Shown here in pieces: positions 46,404 through 58,400 of a DNA stretch of 64,000 nucleotides; positions within the stretch are counted from its first letter, which is position 1; each line of letters begins with the position of its first letter. The position numbers and the translations under genes are program-made. The notes beneath the pieces are model-generated. The model did not search any database. It was given only the letters and a program-made list of their open reading frames with translations, and was not told the DNA's origin. Source of the DNA: Zygaena filipendulae (lineage: Eukaryota > Arthropoda > Insecta > Lepidoptera > Zygaenidae); contig OU015650.1 of the NCBI GenBank assembly GCA_907165275.2, forward strand, positions 5,672,001 to 5,736,000, written 5' to 3'.

Positions 46404-49400
46404 ATGTCAGGCGACGTACAACCCAGGAAACGCAAAGACAAGAGACGAAAAAAAGGTAAGAAACAAAATCTAATAGGTAGTCCTTTTTCATTTTTTTTTT
46501 CAAGGCAAACCTTTTCTAACTACTGCCTGTCAATCCCAGTAGGTATATTATAACCACTTGCCCAGTAGGTACCTACCTACTGAAAATCTTTGAATATTTC
46601 AATGGAAACTTGATCACGTATTAATAAGTTTAGTTGACACAGGTGACAAACATCCAGGGATTATATTCTCTTTGAAACGAACAAAAAATAATCTACTCAT
46701 TATATTTACTGAAGTATGTTTCCTTCGACCTAAATACCTATCATGTCTATAGATATTGATATGCCAGTATTAATTATTCAAATCGGGTATTATCAGTTTT
46801 TCACAAATAGTAGTAAATGATCAAGAAAAAAAATTAAACATCTTTGTTTTTCTACAGATGAGCTAAGTTTAGATGAACTCCGTGGCACTTCAGCTGTGTT
46901 TGGTGAAGGAGATGTGCTTATGCACTCTTATCAGGACCATGGCACTGGTGGACATTGGTGTGCTAAGATTATATTTTTTTCATTACTGGCAATACTTATT
47001 ACTCTTATTGGATTGATAATATTGGAAAACAGAGGACTTTCAGAATGTGAGTATTTTCTTAAAGAGTGGCCGGCCTATAGGAAAATACTGGCTAGGATGA
47101 CTAAATTTAAAAAGTTCGATATTGTTGCTGCACTTTACTATTAATATTATTTATAGAATTATCTTAGGGCTACCAACCATCAGATTAACAAATAGTTTAT
47201 ATTGTTAAACAGTGGAAGCAAATTCAGTGGAATCTCGATATTCTGGTGTACTGGAGGGCTGGCTTGAGGATGCTCCTGAAGATGACCATCATGATGAGCA
47301 CACACTTGATTTGAAACATCATGTAAGTTTATTTGCAATAACAATAATTGTAATGACATAATTTGAAGTTTTTGGTAAAGGCAAGTTAAATGGAATTTAT
47401 TTCCTTAGGCAGATCCCAATTTGTAGAGGTAACTCATAGATCTAGTCAATAAAATAAGTTCTATCTAGTCAATAAAATAAGTAAATCATAGTGGTATTTC
47501 TGTATCTCTTCTTAATTTGATATATTTATTCAATGAAGATACACTTATGGATGTAACCAAAACACCTCTCTTGTAAATCAATACGCTACTATGTTATGTG
47601 AAACAGAATTTAGGTAGGGTTGGTATTAGTGGTAGAATTGTCAATTGGCACCACTGACTTATAGCAACCAAATACTATCCAAAGAAAATTCTGAGCTACA
47701 AGTATTTTTTATTAAAAACTTGATAAAATAGGATATCAAAGAAGCAGTAAATCATGCTGAAGAAGATCATAACGATAATGTAATAAGTAATGAAGAAGAT
47801 CAAACTGAAGATGAAGAGGCTAGTGATGAAAAAAAAGATGAAGAAGAACATAGTCGTGAAAGTGGCGAAAATAACATAAATTCTGTTGAAGAAGATATAG
47901 ACGAAGATATTGATCAAAATGATAATGAGGTGTGATACTGGGATTTTTATATTGTAATTACCTTGTATTTTCTTTATTTGAAGAAGCATTTTTTTTTAAT
48001 GTACAGGATGAAGATGTGCCTTATAGCTTTCGAAGGTATTTTGGCGCTGAAGATGATAATGATGAAAACGAACAGGACAATGATGATATCCAGCAGGATG
48101 AAGGTGATGATATTCAGCACGAAGATGATGATATTCAACAGGATGATGATGATGATAATCAAAAAGATGATGAAGATGATGATGATATTCAGCAAGATGA
48201 TAGTCTTGAAGATGATGATGATGATATTCAGCAAGATGATGATGGTCATGAAGATGATGACGATGATGATACTCAAGAGGATGATGAAGATAGTGATGAA
48301 ATAGTAAAAAGCGGTAATGGTGAAAATGCTCAAGAAGATATTAATGATATTGATAATATTGAAGACGGAGTTGATAACACGGAAGAAAAATATTTTAAAA
48401 ATCCTAAATATAATGAAGACGACGAAGATGATCAAAGAGAAGAACCAAAATATAGTCACATAAGTAAAGAAGACGATGATAACGAAAATAGCCATGAAAA
48501 TAGCAGAAGTGAAGAACATGAACTCAGTACAGATACAGAAAGATTGACAAATGATGACAGTAATGAAAATCAGTTTAGTCGAATTCAAGAAGATGATAAT
48601 CAGGTTGAAGAAAACAAAGAGGTGCAAATGAGTTATCAGATAAATTAACTAGTGTGTTTTTTTGCGTTTAACAAATTGGCTAGTAAAAATTTCAGTCTAA
48701 AGTTTATTGAGTTTTGTCTATTAACACTCTTATCTATACTTGTATTAATAAATTAATGGGTATGACAAACAAATTTTCTTATGCAGCGATAAAAATAACA
48801 TTGAGTACTTTTCTAACATTAATTTTAAAACATGATTCCTTGTACTGTTTTAGACATCTTTCTAGATTCGTTTTATATTTTAGTTCTGTTTTTTTTTTTT
48901 TATGAAATACACTGCTAACAAGAGAATAAAAACAACTGACATCATTGTGATTTTTTGCTTGCGCTCTAATTGTTCTTTGAAAATAAAATACAATACTTTA
49001 TTTTATAGTAGCTGAAAATCGTCAACAATTTTATACCTATTACCATGGACCAATAAAACTAAACGACTGACAATCCATACTATCGAACGTGACTCGGAAA
49101 AAAACGTAAATACTGTATTAAATCTAGATGGTGTGACAAACTGAGCTGTCTTATAGGTTGCACTTGCAATTTTTTCTTTGGAAACATGTATGAAATTACT
49201 TATCGATACTTACGCCATCTGTTACTATTCAGCCGTATCACTACAATATTAATCCTTCTACTCAATGAAAAATTGTACAATTAGTTAGGTTCACCGATGC
49301 TTGGTTTGCTTAATTTTTTCCATGTCGTTAGTCTTGGCGCCGTCTAGTGCTCTTACTTAGAACTAGTTTCGAAACACGCTTGATAGTATGGCGATTGTCA

Positions 49401-52400
49401 GTCCTCGAGTTTTATTGGGCCATACTATTACTAAACTTTTCAGGATAAGTATAATATTATAATTAATAACAACACTAAATACAAAATTGTTAAACCCATA
49501 GGATGCAGACGAACATGACGATGATGATGAAGAAAATGAACCTGATTTAGAAGTGGAAAAAATTGAGAAAGAAGTTATTGAAGACTCAGTTTCTACAGAG
49601 TTGCCAGCTTTACCGGAAGATGACGATGATGATAATACTTTTGGTAAATTCTCTTCAGTACCAAATACGAAATAGATTTGAAAATAGGTAATCAAATATT
49701 TATTTTCATAAATATATATTTTTAAGGTATATCGAGAGAAAATGGTGTTGATGATGAAGAAGAAATTGAATTTTTAGAGCCGGGTGATGATGACGAACCA
49801 TCCATTGTAGAACCAGTGACAGCACCAGCTGGAAAACCTTTTATTGAGGTATGTTGCACCTTGGTATTCGTTCACATAATAATAGTATTGTAATAATGTA
49901 AAATAAGTCTAATAAAACCTGACTTTCAGGTTGATGAAGACTCTTCAACCATACGGCCACCAGGACCGGACTCCTTAACTGAAGAGGAGGAGTATGAGAA
50001 GCGTCAAGAAGAACTACGTAGAGAGAAAGAGCAGGCGTCTCAGAGTAAGTCATATACACCTTATACTGTACCGCGTATGTCTTGTGCATGTTCTAACATA
50101 TTATTATTTTTACATGGATGATATATTAACGTTCTAGATGGTTGTGGTAAGATAATATAAAACTATTGAAACTAGTATCAAGTCCTTGCTTTTTAAATAT
50201 TTCATAGCATGCAAATAATAATTTGGCATGACTAAAATACCTAACGTTATAAATAATATTGTGTCGATAATTCATTGTCTAACGTTATATTTCAGTTGCA
50301 AAATGATCTGTAACTTAATAAATTGTCTCAAAATTATTTTCTTTTATTTCAACCCTCACGCTTGTTTTTTTTTTAGAGAACTTATACAACAATTTTGTGT
50401 TGTCATTCATATGGCTGATATGTGGATCGCATTTTTTTAAATAATCATTATGAGTTCATTGCCTTTTTTGTAAACGTGTTGAAATTTATAGCATATCTGC
50501 CATAGTGGAAACTGCGATAAAACGACAAGTTGATGACAAGATTTAAGACAGATTAGTGAGTAAAAAAACGGGATATTTTTAAAAAAGCACCTAATAGGTA
50601 TATCTGTGTACGTTGTTGGATGGTTGTTGCGTATAGGCTAAGAGTGTGACGCGTGTGTTGCAGTGTGGCTGAAGCTGATCGTGGGCGGAGCGCTTCTGCT
50701 CGCTACGCATGCAGTAGTGCGTCGCGTCACTGTATCGCCCGGTGTGTACTACTCGTATTTTATATAAAATCCTTGTGACATGAACCACAAAACAAAACCT
50801 GCGGATTTTTATTCAAATAAATACCTTTTGTTTTTATATCAGACGTGCCCAAAGAGCAAGATTCTCGTAAGGAATCTACCGCGTCTGCTGAGCGTTATAT
50901 GTCTTTAATACCAGAAGAACCCTCTACACCAGGTACATTTTTTCTTTATATTAGTTGCACACCAAAGCAATATTTGAAACTGATAATTTTTATTACACTT
51001 CAGTACTATCTGAAGTGTCTGATCCAGAGCCACCGCTGCAGGTGACAAACGAAACATTTAAAAGAATCCCTTTCATAACCAAGTCTGCTCCCACACCCAA
51101 ACAAACGAGTGAAGAAGATGATAATTACGAACGAGTATGTTTACTAGTTTACTGTACACTATTGATTATGTTAAAATTTAAAAATAAGATTTATATTAAA
51201 TTTTAATGGTTTAACACTTAGCAGGATTTTAAAGAAATGGAGGAATCTGTTAAAGAAATAGAAGATAAAGAATTGTACAGTGACGACGACGATGAAGAAG
51301 TTGAAGAGGAAGAAGTTGTGGAAGAGAAGAAAGAGGCAGAAAACGAACCAGCTGATATGGAAACAGAAGAAGACATGGGTGATGAAGTTGAAATAATTGA
51401 CCACGAACAACTAGAAGAAGAAGAGGAGGAATCAATCGAAGAAGATGAAGAAGACATATCTGATGTCGATGATGCAGAACTTCTTAACCGTCTCGAAGCA
51501 AAATATGGCCGGCTCCCTGAGCCGGAAAGACCGGGACAGAAATATAGTAAACTTCACCGCCCTCGTGTGTCAGCTGCCATTGTTTCATATTGCTTGGAAG
51601 CATGCTTTCCGACTTAACACATTAACAATCCTTGTTTCGCTTGACTAATTACCATGTGAGTTGTATTTCTAAATTTAAAACTAAACTATGGTTTAGAGAA
51701 TAGTATAATATATTCCGACTAGATGACATTCGTAAAAACAATTTCACTGGATTAGATATTGTAATAATTGTTTTGGCTGTTGAATGTGACGTAGCAAAAT
51801 TTTATGAATAGGTAGTAATAGTTTTGGTGATTATTTTGATACAAATCATTAACAACAAAAACTCAACTTTGACACGAAGATTGGTTAAGTTATTCAAGTT
51901 AGTTATTTTACTAATGTTATTTTTTGTATGTTAGTTTGTAAGGGATAAACTCAGAAACTACTAAATCTATTTACAAATTCTTTCACTTATAGTAAGCTGC
52001 AGTGTTTTTGAGCGACATAGGGTTTTCCCGAAATTCCCTCGGGAACTCCGAAATTAACGGGAGTGAAACCGTGGGGGATCAACCATTATTGAATATAAAC
52101 GAACTATATTGAGAACTCAACTAATCTTTATCAACGTAATTTTTAATCCAGATTTGTGAAGTTTGCGCTAAATGCTGTCTGAATTGATGTATTAACGTAG
52201 TATTTTTGTATTATACTAGCTGACCCACGCGGTTTCACCCGTGGTTATTTCGGAATCATCATTCGAATTCCGGGATAAAAAGTAGTCCATATCACTCAGG
52301 ATCTCTTTAGCTTCCTATAAGTGAAAGAATTTTTAAATCGGTTCATTAGATCCAGAGATTACCCCCTACAAACTCACGAACTCACAAACTCTGGAGTTCC

Positions 52401-55400
52401 CGCGGGAATTCTGGGATAAAAAGTACCCTATGTCACTCAGGATTGTAGCATCCTACAAGTGAAAGAATTTTCAAAATCGGTCCAGTAGATCCAGAGATAG
52501 TTGCTCCCTCTTGGTTTTACCTGCGGGAAATGCGGAGTTCCCGCGGGAATTCCGGAACAAAAAGTACCCTATGTCCTTCTCTGTACCCCTGACAACGTGT
52601 AGTATGCAAAAGGAGATTGCGCCGTAATATAATATGAGCTCCGCCCCAAAACTTTATGTGGATGATTTCTTTTAAGAATATCTGTTCCGCTCAGTTTCAC
52701 CCGCGGCAATTTCGGAGTTCCCGTGGGAATTCCGGATATCAATATAGCCTATGTTACTCAGGGATAATATAGCATTCTAATGGTCAAAGTATTTTTAAAT
52801 CGGTCCAGTAGTTTTTGACGATTTAATAACAAACAAAAACTCAAATCTTTTCTCTTTATAATATTAGTATAGATATAGATTTATGCCACGTTTTGGCTGG
52901 AGTTGCGACACGTTGTTGGCACGATAACAAATATTATCAAACGCCAAAATCAGAATAATAATTAATTTGTATCACGGGATTTTAGCTACCTATTGTTTTT
53001 AAGAAGTTAAGAAGTTCGAAATTTAACCATAACTTCAAGTTTTAATTATTTTATCAATAGAATCAGACCCACAATCCGAGCCACAGCAAATATTTGGATG
53101 GTCGAAGCACTCCATTGTAAGTTTTACTTTAAAATTCCAGAAGATGGTGGTCAAAGTATGGACGAGACGTGGCCTGGCGAACCGAGCGACGCGTATTGGA
53201 GAGGACAACTCGATAAAGCCGAAGATGAATTCAACCAGGTAGTTACTTAATAACACATTAAATTTTCAATTCATTTCTTCTGAAAACACATTTTGTAACA
53301 TATACCCTACATCCTGATAAATGACAGTTTGTGAAGATGATTCGGATGTTTATTTCTCACGCACGCATAAAGGCTGATCGGATTTGGTTTAAGTTTAGAA
53401 TATACGAGTATACCTATAGGCAAGAATATTATGTTCTACAATAACACATATGATATATTTTATCCTGGACGAAAGAGTTGTTTTGAAATTGGAAAACCCT
53501 TCCCAGAAATTCGATTGAAGTGCAGCTGGTAGTAGTAGTATTTACATAATAATGGTTATACCTACAGTACAGTATTTACTCGTGCTAATTGTTAGTAAGA
53601 ATGGCCTAGAGCCAAAGTATCAATGAAGTATATTTTTTAAGAGTAGAACCCTTTCCATGCTAATACTCCTATACTTATTGTAAATATGTTTTGAATTTGA
53701 TTCGTATACCTAAAGTAGTAGTTTCGGATTTCCCTCAGGAACTCCAAAGTAAAATTTTGTCCAAGAAATAAAAAATAAAGATTCTGGAGAGTGGACATCC
53801 TTATCACCTAGGGGTATATAAAGTTGCCTACCACCTATTCTCAGACCTATCTAATATACCTACACAAAAAATTTCATAACTATCGGTCAATTCGTTTCGG
53901 AGGAGTTCGATAACAAACATTGTGACACGAGATTTTTAAAAATTATATATCTTCTTAATATATATAAATTACGTGTCACGTTGTTTATCCGCGATGGACT
54001 CCTAAACTACTGAATCGATGATCATGATGAAATTGGGTCACTATGTTGTAATTTGGCCCAACTTAAAAGATAGGATACTTTTATCCTGGAATTCCTGCGG
54101 GTGAAACCGCGGGGGACAGCTAGTTAGATTATAAAGTCGGGAATAGTTCTACCGCTAGAACGGTTTGGATAATTGAAACGTGTCATATGACATGCGTTTT
54201 TTCTCGTAAATGTATTTAAACCCATGATACGGTAACATATCTACCATTTTTGTAAGTATAACGGCGCCGTTATTTTGGAAAGCGTAATATTTAATGTTTA
54301 TAATAGGGTACTTGCATGATTTTTTTTTAAAGATATATGGCCTACTTAAACAAAGTAAGAAAAAAAAATGTATGCCTAAATTAATTAAATAGAGCGTTTC
54401 AAAGTTCCTACTTTAGACCTTACCGCCGAAATGCGGAATGACGTCACTAGTTCAAAATTACGCCTTATTAATCTGTGATAGAAATGTCACTGTCGTATTG
54501 ACAGGGTCATGTGACACTGACAGACAGATAACTTTAATATCCAAAAGCGAAATTAAGGTTGAACTGTGTCGATTTACTTCCAAAAGTTCCAGTAAAGAAT
54601 CGAAATGCATTTTACCGATGCATTTTAAAGTAAAAATCTTCAGAAAATGGAAAATATGCGTTGACTATATGCACTTAGTTTCTTTTGCCTTCTCTGAAAG
54701 AGGTAAATGTTTGCTAAAAAAATAAAAGTGGCGTCATGTGTCAAGCTTGGCTGTGATTGGTGTTACGTTGCAACGTTCCGTTTCACAAAATTAAAAGTTG
54801 AATATTTTGGAAACTATTGAATTTTTTTTAGTAAATCTTTACGATAACGCTTTTCTAAGGCTCTATTTTTGAAATATTGACAAAATTTCTTATTATAAAT
54901 TTCATGCAAGTACCCTATTTATATTATAAAATCACACAATTTATTGGTCATTACGATCTCATTACAGGATTGGTTGGAGTAGTTTGTTTTGCTCTCACAT
55001 ATCTAACAATCAACCCTATTTGATAGTTTGATCGTTGTGCCATTTTTCCATTTCCGCTCGTGTGCGGCGCCGCCGGGCCGCTACTGGCGCCCGCACCCCG
55101 CGCCGGTTGGCCCCCGGCGCGCTTCACACGATCGTTGTTGTCATTTTTTGAGTGATTAAAACAAGACTAGCCATACTCTAATCTCTTTTTCTTGGACCAC
55201 GCACACATAACAATGTGCCGCACTTTCTGGCCTTACACTAGCTGAAATCTCTGCTTGAGGACTCGCCAGAGACTAATATTATATTCACTGACAGATCGTC
55301 AGAAGTGATTACAATGAATGATATTGCGAGTTTCTTAATGTTCCTGAGTCAATCTAATCCAGTAATTTCTTAGGATCTTACCTGTATTTACAGTCTATAT

Positions 55401-58400
55401 AAATTTACATGAATAGCTAATAGGTGTAAGTCGTAATATTAGATTAAAATTAAAATGAACTTTAACGAGGACTTATTTGTGTGATCGTTGAACCTTTTCT
55501 CTTACTCACCGGGTCACTGTAACTCTCCTTGAGGCCATTGAATATTGTGTCCCGCGAGACAATATTTGAGTATGATTGGTTTTAAAACCGACCCTGTTTG
55601 TACGAGGCACGGAAGCATGGATTAAAAAACATGCCTACTTGATCTACGTTTTACTATTTTTTGCTTGTCGAAATGCAAGTGAATGTTGTGTGTGAGTGCG
55701 TGTGTGTTTTACGATACTAACTCGACGAGGGCGCGTGGCGGGCGTGCGCGCGCCGCGTGGAGGCGGGCGGCGCCGCGCTGCGGGACAGTGCGCGCGCGCG
55801 CTGGCTGGCGGCGCGGGCCCTCGACGCCGAGGCCGAAGCCCTGAGGGACAACAAGGCCCTCACCGCGGCCATCAACGCCTATATGCACCTGCTCAAGATG
55901 GGCGACCGACTGTCCGACAAACGACTGCTCGAAATCACCGAGCGCACGCTGGACAGAATACAATTCAGAGGTTAGATTTTTAGACTTCAAAGCAATCTAC
56001 ACTAATATAAGCCCCGTACAAATGAACGGAAATGAAGTGACGCTTCTCCAAAAATGTTATCTCTATTATTTGCTAATATTATAAAGAGGTGAAGTTTTTA
56101 AATTTGGATCTAGGGAATAAAATAATCTTTGGGACCTACTGAACTGATCTTAAAAATTGTTCACTGATAGGAAGCTATTAGAATAAAATAGAAGTTTATT
56201 TGGTACCATTATGACTATTAGTTTCCCGCGTGACGTTTATGGAATACTTTTCATCCCGAAAGAATTCCAAAATCAATAGGTATTATATAAACTAAGGAGA
56301 CGTCGTATGAGCAAAGATCAGACCAAAAACTATCACACTTCCAGCTTCCAGCAGGGGAGTGTGGTAACGCAAACATGACATTACGCCACGTCATTCATTG
56401 GTCACAACTCACAAGTAACTCTTGCTTGCACTTGCGCCACAGGGGATCATCCTGTTAATTGCGACTCCTTTCGACTGAATATTTAAAGTTAAATATTTGT
56501 ATACATTTATTGTTTCGCTGTGTAATTTAATGTTAAATCGTTCTTACAGGGACTTACTTGAGCGCTGAGCCTATTTATAGAATGTTAATTCGACGTTTCC
56601 CCGACGAACCGACGTATCGGAACAAACTGGTCGTGGCCTTCTTAATGGCTAACAGGTAACAAAGAAATTCTACGATCTGAAATCTGAATAGGTACGAACG
56701 ACAACTGAAATTATTTCTTAATGCAGTGGCGTTGTTTTCTTTGCAGGCAGGACCTGGCCGAAGATTTGTTGAACGAAACGTTGAAACGCTGGCCCGATGA
56801 CCGCTTTGCATTAGCACACCTCGGATTCGTATTGAAGACGAGACATAACAAACTCGATCAGGCCGTGAAAGCATTCCAAAAGGCCCTGGAGGGCGACAGC
56901 GGTCCCGCGAACGAACCGAGATTCTACTACCATTTGGGCGACGCCCTAATGCTCTTGGGCCGAAACGATGAAGCCCGCGAGGTGCACGAACGCGGCGCAG
57001 CGCTCGGACACTTCCTATCCGCCTCGCAACGCTCCCTCTACAACGTGCCCCGTCTGAAAAGCCAACCGTGGTGGGACGTGGAGAAGACACCCTACGTGAA
57101 ACTGGCCCGCGCCTTGGAGAAATCGTGGCGGCAGATCTTGGAGGAGGGCAGAGCCGCCGAAGCGTCGTACGAGCAAGAGAAGGAGGGCCTCAAAGAGAGG
57201 GGCGATTGGTCTCAAATGGACTTGTTCGCGCGCGGGCAGGAGGTGGCGCATAGGTGCGCGCTGGCGCCGGTGACGTGCGCCATCGTGCGCGCGGAGCCGG
57301 CGGCGGCCGGCTGCCGGCGCGGGCAGGTCAAGTTCAGCGCGATGCGCGCGGGGACGCACGTGCGCGCGCACGTCGGGCCCACCAACTGCCGGCTGCGGAT
57401 GCATCTGGGGCTGAGCAACACCAAACACACGTACATAAGGGTCGATAAGGAAATTAGGTAAGTTTCCGTTGGTTATCACTTTATCAAACAAATTCGATCA
57501 TGCACCATGTTATCCCCAAAATGAGAAAGAGTATTTTATCTACACTATACGCTATACATATTTGTATACTTATTATATTTTACATAAAAGTATAGGTTTC
57601 CTGACAAATTTATCTGCCAATGCAACTTTTTTGTCTATAAAACTATTATGTAACATACTTTATACCATTTTCTTTTTGAACAGTACTTTGTCTGTGATGG
57701 CGCGCACATGCGCGATAAAATGGTGGCATCTATACTATAATAAAAGAGTAGAATCCGCTATTCTGTCATTGAATATTTTTACCTAAAATTGAGAGGGGTG
57801 ATAAAAGAAGAGTAACCAAGCCCAAAAAAAAGTTTTTAAAATTCTTTTCTGTCTGTGTCTTTTCGCGATAATCTCCGCATCTACTGAACCGATTGATATT
57901 AAGCTTAATGAGATTAAGCTTAGCCTGGAGCAACATATAGGCTTTGTTTCATTGAATTCCGGGAATTCATTGGATATCGGGATAAAAGTTGTATAAAAAC
58001 CTTTCATGCGGGTGAAACCGCAGGGCACAATTAGTTTTTAATGTAACCTCCATTGAATGTGTTAAATAAAGTAGTGTATGCATCTGCAAATAACTAGGTT
58101 CTTAAAACAATCGCGTGATAAGTACCTATGTACTATTAAAAATCTCGCCAATTTTTTGTTTTTAAATACATTCTTGTGTTTTATGTTATGCATATTCGAT
58201 TTCAACTTTCTACTAATGATAGTGAAAATCTTTTGCATAATTTTAACGAACACATGCGACGAGCAAACCCGAATAAGGACTTTGTTAAGTGGCGTTAGCT
58301 GTTAGGAGCCTGTTAGGACCTAAAATCGGGTTGTTCGTTTAGGTTTGGCTGTGAAATATCCGCTTTGAACTTTGATTGTTACCAACATAAATACAACACT

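Noticed and set aside
47974..48627. 217-codon minus-strand ORF, rich in Ile and Phe
   Set aside because: It is the complement of the GAT/GAA repeats encoding the ASPH acidic stalk; no start context, splice signals or family similarity.
53061..53116. Separate small ASPH exon ending at gtaagt (53117)
   Set aside because: It would leave an intron of about 24 bp before the 53141 exon, too short to splice; kept only as a possible alternative acceptor.
56575..57090. 171-codon minus-strand ORF
   Set aside because: Runs through an ASPH intron and two conserved exons on the opposite strand.
57015..57491. 158-codon minus-strand ORF
   Set aside because: Shadow of the GC-rich ASPH catalytic exon, which has unmistakable homology on the plus strand.
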